Of a stretch of 64,000 bases of DNA, positions 1 to 9,587 are shown in pieces. Origin of the DNA: Rebecca billardiae RCC1528 (lineage: Eukaryota; Haptophyta). The notes beneath the pieces were generated by a model that saw nothing but the letters and a program-made list of their open reading frames with translations, searched no databases and had not been told where the DNA came from. A program made the position numbers and the translations under genes. Location of the stretch: NCBI GenBank assembly GCA_965240325.2, contig OZ251254.1, forward strand, positions 310,001 through 374,000. Direction: 5' to 3'. Numbering within the stretch: the first letter of the stretch is position 1; each line of letters starts with the position of its first letter.

Positions 1-575
1 ATAGCCGAACGCTGCGCCGAAACTGATTAGGAGGCACACATAGAACTGGGTAGCTCGCTCGACTAGTCGCGGCTGCGAGGGCACGAGCGAGGCGAGGAGG
101 CCGAGCGAGGCGGGGCTGGCGAGACAGATGGGCAGGACGAGGAGCGACTCCAGCCCCAGCGCGAGCGCCGCGCCCACGAACGCCACCGCGAGCACGATGG
201 CTGCCACGCTGAGCGCCAGCATCGGCAGCTGCACCCGCCGCCGAAACCGGCGGCCCGCGCGGTGCGCGTCGTCAAGCGCGGCGCGCACGTGCGAGTCGGT
301 GCGCACGGGCGAGGGCTCTGGCGTGCGCACCGCCGGCGAGGGCTCGCTCGGCGACGCCCCTAGACCCGCCGACGACGAGCCGCGCGGCGGCGGCGAGCCG
401 CTCTCGCGCCGCACCGCGGCCGCGTCGGCGCGCGCGCGCCGCGCGCGCTCGAGGCGGCAGACGGCGAAGACGCGGCCCTCACACGCGGCGGGCTCGGGCG
501 GTGGCGCCGACTCGTCGGCGTCGCCGCCGCCGCCGCCGCCGTCACCATCGCCTGGCGTGACGACTGCGCCCGCCA
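1..575 (-). CDS. Partial two-helix membrane protein (5' part only)
   Basis: The frame opens with ATG at 575 and runs uninterrupted off the left edge of the window, so only about 191 N-terminal residues are visible. Residues 1-115 are a disordered, Gly/Asp/Pro/Arg-rich cytosolic-type region. A short basic stretch (GRRFRRRVQ) is followed by two hydrophobic segments, LALSVAAIVLAVAFVGAALALGL-like and LPICLASPASLGLLASLV-like, and then the start of a third near YVCLLISFGAAFGY at the edge. The basic-then-hydrophobic order suggests a membrane protein with a cytosolic N-terminus. No family is recognised. The alternative plus-strand frames over the same DNA lack this hydrophobic pattern and are probably shadows. 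Confidence 0.5.
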
Positions 576-640
576 TGCCACCGGGCGCCGGCCGCCTCCG
601 TTGCTTGCTGCTGCCCCAGTGTGCCCTGCTGGGCAGCTGT

Positions 641-759
641 ATAACCGCGCGCGTCGCGCTCCGCCTTATGGCGGTCCGGTGTTTACGTTGGGCGGCTGCC
701 TAGCTTGCCTGGGGCCGCCAGACGTCACGGGGGGCCGGGCGGCGAGACAGCGCCCGCCC
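641..759. repeat. Duplicated block A, copy 1
   Basis: This 119-bp block is repeated at 1262-1380 with no difference that I can see. It lies just upstream of the minus-strand gene that starts at 575 and contains a CRE-like GACGTCAC core at 721-728, so it may be part of that gene's promoter region. Promoter function is inference. Confidence 0.8.
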
Positions 760-836
760 CCACGCGGACGCTGACTCAAGCCGCACCCTGCCCCGGCGCG
801 GCGATCCAACGCCGAGGGAGGGCGGGCGGGAGGCGG

Positions 837-1261
837 AGGAGCGCAGCTGGTTGTCCGTGCGGCTGCTCGGCGCCAAGCGTGGCCCGTCGGCTGGGTTTGG
901 TAGTCGGGCGGCGGTCCGGTCGGCGGTCGGGCAGGGCGAGGTGCGCCGTGCGGTCGGGCGGGAAAGCGGACGGCTGCTGGGCGAAACTCGCTCCTGTTCG
1001 CCAAAGCCGGTCACTGCCCGTCAACTCCCGGCGCGCGCTCACTTTTCTGCGGTCCGCGCCAAAAGCGAGCTGCCACACGCTCGGAACGCTGTCCGGGGGC
1101 GCGCTGCGAGCTCCGAGCTCCGAGCCCGTCCGGGCGGGGGTGCGGTCGGAGGGGCGCTGGAGGAGGGTATCGGGCGGCGGCGAAGCGGCGCCGGCAGTCA
1201 TAACGCGATAACCGCCGCAGACTGCCAAACCCGCCACTCCCGTCGCGTCGGCCATCGCCCC
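837..1261. repeat. Duplicated block B, copy 1
   Basis: This 425-bp block is repeated at 2077-2501 (offset 1240) with no mismatch seen by eye. It abuts block A copy 2 directly at 1261/1262, which indicates a head-to-tail duplication of 641-1261. All reading frames are rather open in it because of its GC content, so it is not evidence of a gene by itself. Confidence 0.85.
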
Positions 1262-1380
1262 ATAACCGCGCGCGTCGCGCTCCGCCTTATGGCGGTCCGG
1301 TGTTTACGTTGGGCGGCTGCCTAGCTTGCCTGGGGCCGCCAGACGTCACGGGGGGCCGGGCGGCGAGACAGCGCCCGCCC
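1262..1380. repeat. Duplicated block A, copy 2
   Basis: Second copy of the 119-bp block at 641-759. The identity ends abruptly at 1380, after which the sequence is unrelated to that following copy 1. Confidence 0.8.
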
Positions 1381-2076
1381 ACAGGGGCGCAGCGCCAGGC
1401 GCCACGCCGGCATGGGCGGCGTCGGCCGGCGCGGTCGAGGCCAGGCCCGGCCCCGACCCCCAGAGACGCTGCGCCCGGCCACGCCCCGACGCACGCCGTC
1501 AGCGCCAAGCGCGTGCCGTCGGGCGGGGCAGCTCCCGGGAAGTACGTGCGGGGCGCAGGCCCCGCCCACCGCCCCGCAGCGGTGATCTCGGCCGCGGGAA
1601 GCCCCAGGAACGGCCAGCGTCGCCACGGCCGAGCGTCGAACCGAGTTGGCGCCAACACACGTTGTGGGAGCCCCAGCGCCCGACACTCATCGTGCAGCCA
1701 CGCCAGATACGCCGCGCGAAAGCCTCGCACGCGCGCCAACCCGCCCGGTGTCGGCCGTCGACGGCGGGCAGCACCCCGAGCTCCGCGAAGCGACGTCCAG
1801 CCAGCGTGCGTAGCCCTGAATCGCCATGCGCCCCTTGGACCTTGGACGCGAAGGGCGAAGCGCCGAAGCCCGCTGCCCGGCTGTGGCAAACCGCCGGGCC
1901 GCCTGCGCTGTGGGAGCGATGGCGGCCGGTGGAAGCGGCGGGGAGTAGGCGACGCACGCCGCGCGAACGAGGACGGTCGCGCGGCACGCGAGCGACGGCG
2001 GACGCGCCGCGGATGATCGGCGCGCACGCATGACGATCGGCGCATGATGATCGGCGCGCGCGCATGATCGGCGCAT
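1381..2076. other. Unique 696-bp segment inside the duplication; unproven minus-strand reading frame
   Basis: Where copy 1 of the duplication has 77 bp (760-836), copy 2 has this unrelated 696-bp segment. A minus-strand frame is open across it and both flanking repeats (2879 down to 1287). Around 1480-1720 that frame reads plausibly protein-like (for example AAYLAWLHDECRALGLPQR), but no family is recognised and other frames are also open. The right end, about 2010-2076, consists of degenerate copies of an ATGATCGGCGCG unit. It may be a transposed or gene-converted fragment; coding status is unknown. Confidence 0.4.
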
Positions 2077-2501
2077 AGGAGCGCAGCTGGTTGTCCGTGC
2101 GGCTGCTCGGCGCCAAGCGTGGCCCGTCGGCTGGGTTTGGTAGTCGGGCGGCGGTCCGGTCGGCGGTCGGGCAGGGCGAGGTGCGCCGTGCGGTCGGGCG
2201 GGAAAGCGGACGGCTGCTGGGCGAAACTCGCTCCTGTTCGCCAAAGCCGGTCACTGCCCGTCAACTCCCGGCGCGCGCTCACTTTTCTGCGGTCCGCGCC
2301 AAAAGCGAGCTGCCACACGCTCGGAACGCTGTCCGGGGGCGCGCTGCGAGCTCCGAGCTCCGAGCCCGTCCGGGCGGGGGTGCGGTCGGAGGGGCGCTGG
2401 AGGAGGGTATCGGGCGGCGGCGAAGCGGCGCCGGCAGTCATAACGCGATAACCGCCGCAGACTGCCAAACCCGCCACTCCCGTCGCGTCGGCCATCGCCC
2501 C
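2077..2501. repeat. Duplicated block B, copy 2
   Basis: Second copy of the 425-bp block at 837-1261. After 2501 the sequence diverges completely from that following copy 1. Confidence 0.85.
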
Positions 2502-5078
2502 GAAATCAAGTATCAACGACGTCTGCGGCCCAGCAGGGTCCGGACCGGGAGGGGCGCGTTGGCACCGCACCTCATCGAGGTGGCCATTGCAGCAAGCGGC
2601 CGCCCCGCGCTCGGAGGCACGCGCTCCAGAGCGCGCTCTGACACCACACGGGGAGGGTGCTGCACCTGGATGGTGTATCCCAGCCACCTCGAGAGTGCAG
2701 CCGCGCCAAACACCTGCTTGCGCTGTGTCAGCGACGCCGCGCGGTCCGGACTGATCGAGCCGCCCACCGCGGGCCGAACGAAGCGGGAAGAACTGGAAGA
2801 TGAAATGATGGGTGGGCAGGTCCACATGCCCGGCGTAAACTGCGCGCTGCTCGCCCGCGAAGGCAAGCAGCGCACCCACAGTTCACTAAGAATATAACTG
2901 ATGAATAAGAGTAGGCTACGCACACAGCTCAGGCACAGGACCGGCGCCGAATTGTTCGCGGGCCGGTCATGCGCCATGCGGCATGCCCCGGGCGCCAACT
3001 GTCACCGCCGGCGCCCGGCATGGAGTTAGCCTGGTCCAAACGCACTGGAGCACTTTCGGGGATTTTATCGCCAAATGAATGCGGGGCCCTAGGCACGCGC
3101 TCACACCCGGAAACAGCGCATTAAATGGACCCAGCCCGGGCGGAGCAAAAGTTTCGGCCTAAAAATCGCATCCGCGGCCCGTCGTGAGCGCGCGCGCGCG
3201 CGCCGCGGACAACTACGGACACATAGAGAATCGTCAGTCTGAATGTGGGTAAGTACTTAGCCGAAATGAGCCCAAACGCACGAACTTACTTATTGGCGTA
3301 CGTCGAGGCGAGCATGAACCTTGGTACAGGCCATTAGGATGGGCTGTGGTCTGTGCGCAAGTGGCCGTACTCAACTACTGCAAGATCGACTATAGTACCC
3401 ATTTGTACCCGCATGGTATGGGCAATGTACCCGCATAAATATGAGGTCTGGACCTGTATAATTACAATGCCACTATGTCTTTACATATTCGCCATAGGTG
3501 GGTAGCTGTCCCAGGCTGCACGATTAGTGCGGCGCTCGGGGTGCAGTGGTCGGACGAGGCTCCGCCTGGCCTTCCGCGCACTCCTGCAGACAAGAAGAGG
3601 GCCGGACTCCCACCCGGCCAGGCGTGCGGCAGTCGGTCAGGTGCTGGACCTGGTCTGAAGACCATCTCCTGCGTGGCGACTGGCCGATCTGCGGCACAAC
3701 GCGCGCCGCCGTGAGCCACACGGCAGGTTCGCAACGGATCCGGATCGCGTGTCCATGGCGGCGTGCATCGAGTCATTCAAGCTGTCTAGTCGCGTGCCAC
3801 GCCCGCCCTTTCACTTGGGGCATCAGTACTGCCTACAACGACGACATGTGCGTCCTTAGATGAGGCATAATCGCGGTTCTAGCTGCTCGTCCAAGGGTCA
3901 GATCGCACGTCTTTGCTCGCCCGACAGCCTCAACGGCGGACTGATGTGATCCGCGGGTGACGATGCGGCCGCTTCGAGTGCGCCTCCGGCCACCACCGGG
4001 GTGGGGATCGTTCATGGGCACCCTCTGCGTGCCATGACATGCTCTGGCCATGCGTGGTGGCTTGGCCCACCGCGCGTAAACGGGAAAGACACCCGAGCAC
4101 GTGCTTCCGAGCCACCCGAATGGCACAATGTGCCACCCATGGACACCAAACACGTGCCAGAGCGCGAGCCTTGCGTGCTGGAGTAGCCGCACGACACCAA
4201 GGAAGACGTATGAGCGCTCTCAACCATCTTCAAGCGACGACTCCGTCGACTCTGCCTCACAGACCGCGGTACGATCCTCGACCTTGTGCTCGCAGCAAAG
4301 GCCATGACGGTAAAGCAGCACCCAGGCGATGGGAGTCAGCCGGCAGCCACTACACTGCGACTGTACACACCCAGCCCCGCAAGGCGAGCCATCCTGCTCG
4401 CCACCAGCCCGTCATACAGCTCCACGAGGAGCACAAATCGACAGCCGCCGCTCAGGACGACCCATGCGCAAACGTGACGGGACTGGCCGCATGAAGCGTT
4501 GGCGATGCGCAGCGCGCCCAAAGCTGGTGGTGGCATCGAGTACATGCTAGGGGTAGGCGGTGCCCCATGCGAGCCGTCGCGTGCCGCGCATATTCCCGGA
4601 GGTGCCCCTTCTCGAAGGCACGGCGTAACCCAGCAGGTGAGCGTTCGACGCGCGCCGTCGGGCGAGAAGTCGACCTGGCGACGGACCGCGGGCGGCGGAA
4701 GCAACGCAGACATGTCGCTCAAGGTGTGCACGCACACCACCGGGGCACCCGAACGATGTGTCCAGCACTACACCTGACATGAGGCGGCGCAGTCGTCCAG
4801 TCGAGGCTCTCGAGCCCCTTCCCGACCTTCGTCGCGGCGAGCCGTCGGACGGCCGGTGGCGATTTTTGACGAGCGCGACGAGCGACGAGAAAAATCGGGA
4901 GAAATGAGGCGCCCAAAATCCGAAAAAGGCTTTTTCACTGGCGAAAATCGGGATGGACCAGGCTAATGGAGTGATGAAGCCGCCTTAGTGGGGTCAGAGC
5001 TCCGACCGTTACACTCCCGAGTGACACAATCTCCCGAAATATCGTGAATATGAATATGAATAAATATCTCGTCCTCGT
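2502..5078. other. Gene-poor region, possibly decayed coding sequence
   Basis: No domain is recognised here and no frame stands out. Short protein-like runs occur in different frames (for example around 4000-4186 and 4499-4777 on the plus strand), broken by stops. This is what decayed genes or transposons look like, but it can also arise from GC-rich chance. From about 3050 onward the GC content falls locally. Confidence 0.35.

Positions 5079-5143
<65 letters not shown>
5079..5143. repeat. (TA)n microsatellite
   Basis: A nearly pure TA dinucleotide run of about 60 bp, followed by moderately AT-rich DNA. Confidence 0.95.
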
Positions 5144-5145
<2 letters not shown>

Positions 5146-5384
5146 TTATGAGTCCATTTAACGGTTCGTAATCGGAATAGTTATTAGGCCTAATTCCAGG
5201 GTGTAGAATAACTCCTGCGCGTTTTGATCATCGTGAGACGTCGGGCGGTTCCCGACGACAGTACTAACGACGACGTGGTATGCAACGGGCGATGTGCGAC
5301 CTCAACCTCGACGCGATTATCTCGGCAATAACATATATATATAGTAATAACTATAGTAACTACGGTACTAGCTCTGATGAGTAC

Positions 5385-5386
<2 letters not shown>

Positions 5387-5463
<77 letters not shown>

Positions 5464-5517
5464 TATAATATATATATATATATATTATATATATATTATA
5501 TATATATTATATTATAT
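5387..5517. repeat. (TA)n microsatellite, left flank of the retrotransposon
   Basis: A TA run with a few TAATA interruptions that ends exactly at the LTR edge. Its counterpart continues on the other side of the element at 12915, so the element was inserted into this microsatellite. Confidence 0.95.
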
Positions 5518-6236
5518 TGGGTAAACGCGAGCTCCGAGCGTCTCGAGCCCTGCTAAGAGCTCACCGGCACGTCCTCGGGCGCGTCGTCGGTGACGCCCAC
5601 GAAGGCAATCTCGACCCTCGCTCCTCTGACGAGCGAAGCTAATCCTCCTGCCGCAACCAACTTTCGGTTGCGCAGGGTGACACGGCGTTTTGCGGCCCGG
5701 CTCGGGAATCTTGTAACCTTCCTGAGCCCCGCTTCCGTGCGTCCGCCAATCGCAGGCGTTACCGACGCACCGCCGTAAGCTCATCTTTCCCCCAGGTACT
5801 CGGTAATGTCATCGGACCTGGGTAAGCTGCGCACGGACCCATGATCCCGGATTCTCGATTCTCAAAACTGAGAATCCGGGCGTCCATGAATGAAGTGATC
5901 GAGTCCGTTGTTCCTTGGACTCTTCCACGATGGCGCCCGCCTGTGCCGCCGGCGTGCCATCCGTGCCGCGCTGCGCCGGGCCGTACCGCCCGTGCACGCG
6001 CCGCGTCCGTGTCGCTCCGCGTCCGCGCTGCCGCGTCCGCGCTCCGCGTCCACGTCGCTCCGCGCCAGCGCTGCTGCGCTCGCGCTCCTGCCGCCGCGCG
6101 CGCCGCGCGCGCGCGCCGCCAGAGCCAGCCACTGCGTAGCTGATGCCGCCGGCCCGCCTGGTGCGGCGCCGGCCCTGACGTCCCAGCGGCGACGCCATCT
6201 GCTGAGATGCGCGCCCCAGGCTGCGTCAGCTCAACA
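5518..6236 (-). repeat. 3' LTR of the copia element
   Basis: In element sense it starts TGTTGAGCTGAC at 6236 and ends TTTACCCA at 5518. It matches 12196-12914 at a constant offset of 6678. The border at 6236 is fixed by the adjacent polypurine tract. Confidence 0.93.
5846..5880. promoter_or_regulatory. Perfect stem-loop inside the LTR (also at 12524-12558)
   Basis: CCCGGATTCTC at 5846-5856 is perfectly complementary to GAGAATCCGGG at 5870-5880, with a 13-nt loop. The same structure is present in the other LTR. It could act in LTR transcription, RNA 3'-end formation or packaging; the role is not known. Confidence 0.6.
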
Positions 6237-6245
6237 CCCCCCCTC
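6237..6245 (-). promoter_or_regulatory. Polypurine tract (plus-strand primer)
   Basis: In element sense the sequence is GAGGGGGGG directly followed by the TG of the 3' LTR. This is the standard position of the plus-strand DNA primer of LTR elements, 28 nt after the pol stop codon. Confidence 0.85.
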
Positions 6246-6272
6246 GACAGCCATAGCCGCGAGCTGCGCCGC

Positions 6273-9200
6273 TTACCGCGCGCGCGTCGGGTGTCGGTCC
6301 ACCATGATGGCGTCGACGTGCCGCTTGAACGTCGCACCGTCCGTCGCCTTCGTCATGATGTCAGAGTGGTTGAGTGAGGTGTGTACCTTGACCACCTTTA
6401 CCTTGCCACCCTCCTGCGCGTCACGCACATAGTGATGCTTGATCTCGATGTGCTTCGAGCGCTTGTGGTGCACAGGATTCTCCACGAGGTCGATAGCCCC
6501 CTTGTTGTCCTCTCGCACCTCCGTCGCGTCCCGCGGCGGCTGCCGCATGGACTCGAGTATGCTCCGCAAGTAGCTCACCTCGCGGCAGCAATCGCTCAGC
6601 GCGACGTACTCCGCCTCCGTCGAGCTCAGCGAGACTGTACCTTGCAGCCCGCTGTGCCACGACACCGGCGCCCCATTGTAGAACACAATGTATCCACCCG
6701 TCGACCTGCCCTTGGTCTCCACCGGATTGCTTGCCCAATCGGAGTCAGCGAAAGCAAGTAGGTCGGGGTGCTCGGAATCTGTCGCAAACTTGAACAAGAT
6801 TCCCAATCGCGGGCATCCACGTAAGTAGCGCAGCACGCGCTTCGCACTTACCAGATCCACCGCCCGCGGACATGACATGCGTCGCGTCAGCATGTTCACC
6901 GCGTGCGCGATGTCCGGCCGCGCCGTGACCATCGCAAACATGAGACATCCCACCATCGCCTGGTAGTTCTCAATCTCTGCGCGCTGCAGCAACGCCTCGT
7001 CGTCGTCGCTCAGCTGCGCCCGCGCCGCCGGCTCCGGCGTGCGCGCCGGCGTGCTTGCGTTCAAACCGAACCGCTGAAGCACGCTCTCGACGTACGGCCC
7101 CAGATGCATCAGGATGCCGTCGTCATGAACTTCAAACACGGCGCCCAGGAACTTATCGAGCCGCTCACTCAGCTTGATCTCGTAATGCTCCTTCAGGTCA
7201 GCCGCCAGCTTCTCCACCGCGCGCGCGTCGCGCGTCAGGTTGAGAAACAGCAAGTCGTCGACAAAGCCGCCCGCGATGATGAACTCGCCCGGCGCCGACT
7301 CCTTGACGTAGATGCACGGCGCACTCGGACACTCCGAGAAGCCGCGCGCGAGCAGCTGGGTGCGGTGCGTGCGATGCCACGCGCGCCCAGACTGGCGTAG
7401 ACCCGGATACGCCTTGAGGCTCCGGCCCACGACTTTGTACCCCGGCGGCGCCTGCGTGCTCGGCACGTAGCCCGGCGGGAATGAGAAGAGAGGCCGCTCA
7501 TCCGGCTTCAACTCCGAGTTGAGGTACGCGTCCTTGACGTCGCCCTTCGACAGTATGCCCAGCGCCGCAACCGACGCTGCTCCCAAGTCGACCCTCGCGC
7601 CCGCCTGCTGAGCGGCGATCGCAACGAGTAGTCGCACTTGTTCCGGCCGGATCGTCGGAGCAAAGACCTCCTGAAAGTCGATCCCCGGCCGCTGTAGGTT
7701 CCCCAGTAGCACCGACCGCGCCTTGAAGCGCGTCACCTCGCCCTCCGGGTTCGACTTGACGTCAAAGACCCATTGGCTCGGCAACACCCGCGTGCCCTCC
7801 GGAACCACCACCTCTTCCGAGGTGCCGAGCAACTTGTGACCTTCCAAGTGCTCGAGCATGGCGCCCTGCCACTGGGGCGCCTCCGCCGACCGCATCGCCT
7901 CGCGATAGTTCGTCGGCACCTTCACGTTGATCTTCTGGAACACCGACGCGGCGCTGACGACGGCAGTAAGCAGCTGCGGCCGTCGGCGCGACGTCCGATC
8001 CCTGCGAAGCGGATCGTGTCCCATATCCAGACCGGGCGGCGGCGCGTCCTCGATCACGCCGTCGTCACCGTCTGCGCCGCGCGGCGGCCCGCCAGCATCT
8101 GCTGCGGCCCCGCGCCGTGATTCCGTCGGCGGTATCTGATCCTGCCGACCCGGCTGCGTCATCGACGCGCCTGCCCCGTCACGCCCGCCCTGCGGCGTCG
8201 GCGTCGACGGCTCTGCGCCAGCGCTGCTGCACCCGCGATGTCCCGCGTCCACGCTGCTGCGCCCGCGCCCCGACGTTGACGCATCTGCGTCGTCGTCGTA
8301 CCCGACGTCGAACTCTGTCGCGTCGTCATTCCCGGCGTCGGCTGGCGTCTCGCCGCCGTCGCCGTCCTCGTCCTCACAGTCGGCGTCACCACCGACCGGA
8401 CGAAGTCCGCCGCTTACCGCGGCGCCGTCACCATCACCCACGTACGCGCCACCGTCAGGTGCGCCCAGCGACGAGTGCCCCCCCTCGACCAGGTCGGTCT
8501 CGTCGATGCGTACGTCACGTGAGTGAACGAGACGTCCGTCGTCTAAACGACATACGTACCCGAGTACGTAGCGCCATGTACCGCGCCACTGCACGCCGTG
8601 CCCACCCCAGAGATAGACACGTCCGGGTAGTGCGCGCTGCCTCAGCTGCCCCAATGCATTGCGCCGTGCGCCCAGCATCAGCACGCGGCAGCGCGCTCCA
8701 AACGCCACGTGATGCTTCCACGTCGGGCGTTTGCCAAAGAACAGCTCATCCGGCGTGAGCCACTCAATGTCTCCATCGTCACGAATAATACCACGTGACG
8801 CCAGTCGATTGCGCGACGCGCATGCGTGCCACGCCGCGTAGTGCCAATCGACCCTCGAGACTCCACGCGCAACGACCGTGGCGCGCAGTCTCGACTTCAG
8901 CGTGCGGATAGCGCGTTCCGCCACGCCATTCGAGCTCGGCGAGTCGGGAGCCGACGTGACCGTCGACGAGAACCCAAGCTTCGCCAGCTCACCCTCGACG
9001 TACGTACTCAGCAACGTCGAGCCACCGTCGGTGTGAATATGGCGTCGCGCCATAGTACACCCCGACGCCAGGACCCAATGCGACATGTGCATGGCCCCTG
9101 TTCCAAGCAACTGCGCGTACCAGCGGAATGCCCGACCAACCTCGGCGTCATCCAAGCTGCGTAGCGCGTACACTTGCCATCGACGTGAATGCCCATCGAT

Positions 9201-9587
9201 GAATATGATCCCATGAGGATACCCTCCACGTGCGCCATCGGCCCCAACTGGTAAGTCGATCCGCGCCATAGAGAAGATGTCGACGTGCGTCACCTGCCCA
9301 GGGTAGTGCGCCGTCGGCATCGCGTCCGCGAACGACCGCCGCGTCATGCCCGCCGCCGACTGCTCGTCAAGCGGCTCACGCCGCGCGTTCGCCCCCTCCA
9401 TCCCCTCGGCCACGCGTCGCGTGCGCTCGAGTAGACGTTGGTCATTGGTGCCCGTTCGAACCGACCAAGTGCGTAACCACGCCGGATCAGCGCCTCGCGC
9501 CGCCTCCGTAGTAGTAGTGGTATCAGATACCGTAGTGGTTGTGTTTGTGGCTCGCACCTGCGCGGGTTCCGGGCTTAGGCGTTTGGG
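6273..9587 (-). CDS. pol: Pol: integrase, reverse transcriptase, RNase H (expressed by -1 frameshift)
   Basis: About 1104 residues follow the frameshift; the frame is also open upstream to 9983, but that part overlaps the protease and is a shadow. Order: a Thr-rich linker; an integrase core with catalytic Asp in THVDIF (about 9281), a second Asp in HTDGGS and Glu in NGVAERAI, with 36 residues between the last two; a Ser/Asp/Gly-rich linker; RT with motif A DVKDAYLN and the box GGFVDDLLF in place of the usual YVDD; and RNase H with FADSDWA and SSTEAEYVAL. The zinc-binding HHCC region normally found before a copia integrase core is not visible between the frameshift and the first Asp. The product would be a Gag-Pro-Pol polyprotein processed by the element's protease, acting in virus-like particles. 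No internal stops are seen. Confidence 0.93.
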   Translation of the reverse strand, partial: PKRLSPEPAQVRATNTTTTVSDTTTTTEAARGADPAWLRTWSVRTGTNDQRLLERTRRVAEGMEGANARREPLDEQSAAGMTRRSFADAMPTAHYPGQVTHVDIFSMARIDLPVGADGARGGYPHGIIFIDGHSRRWQVYALRSLDDAEVGRAFRWYAQLLGTGAMHMSHWVLASGCTMARRHIHTDGGSTLLSTYVEGELAKLGFSSTVTSAPDSPSSNGVAERAIRTLKSRLRATVVARGVSRVDWHYAAWHACASRNRLASRGIIRDDGDIEWLTPDELFFGKRPTWKHHVAFGARCRVLMLGARRNALGQLRQRALPGRVYLWGGHGVQWRGTWRYVLGYVCRLDDGRLVHSRDVRIDETDLVEGGHSSLGAPDGGAYVGDGDGAAVSGGLRPVGGDADCEDEDGDGGETPADAGNDDATEFDVGYDDDADASTSGRGRSSVDAGHRGCSSAGAEPSTPTPQGGRDGAGASMTQPGRQDQIPPTESRRGAAADAGGPPRGADGDDGVIEDAPPPGLDMGHDPLRRDRTSRRRPQLLTAVVSAASVFQKINVKVPTNYREAMRSAEAPQWQGAMLEHLEGHKLLGTSEEVVVPEGTRVLPSQWVFDVKSNPEGEVTRFKARSVLLGNLQRPGIDFQEVFAPTIRPEQVRLLVAIAAQQAGARVDLGAASVAALGILSKGDVKDAYLNSELKPDERPLFSFPPGYVPSTQAPPGYKVVGRSLKAYPGLRQSGRAWHRTHRTQLLARGFSECPSAPCIYVKESAPGEFIIAGGFVDDLLFLNLTRDARAVEKLAADLKEHYEIKLSERLDKFLGAVFEVHDDGILMHLGPYVESVLQRFGLNASTPARTPEPAARAQLSDDDEALLQRAEIENYQAMVGCLMFAMVTARPDIAHAVNMLTRRMSCPRAVDLVSAKRVLRYLRGCPRLGILFKFATDSEHPDLLAFADSDWASNPVETKGRSTGGYIVFYNGAPVSWHSGLQGTVSLSSTEAEYVALSDCCREVSYLRSILESMRQPPRDATEVREDNKGAIDLVENPVHHKRSKHIEIKHHYVRDAQEGGKVKVVKVHTSLNHSDIMTKATDGATFKRHVDAIMVDRHPTRAR

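Noticed and set aside
1287-2879. A 530-codon minus-strand frame across the duplication
   Set aside because: Several other frames are equally open in this GC-rich DNA, there is no recognisable domain, and the frame runs through duplicated non-coding-looking blocks; kept only as an unproven note.
5846-5880. Rho-independent bacterial terminator
   Set aside because: The stem-loop lies inside an LTR of a eukaryotic retrotransposon and has no T tract.
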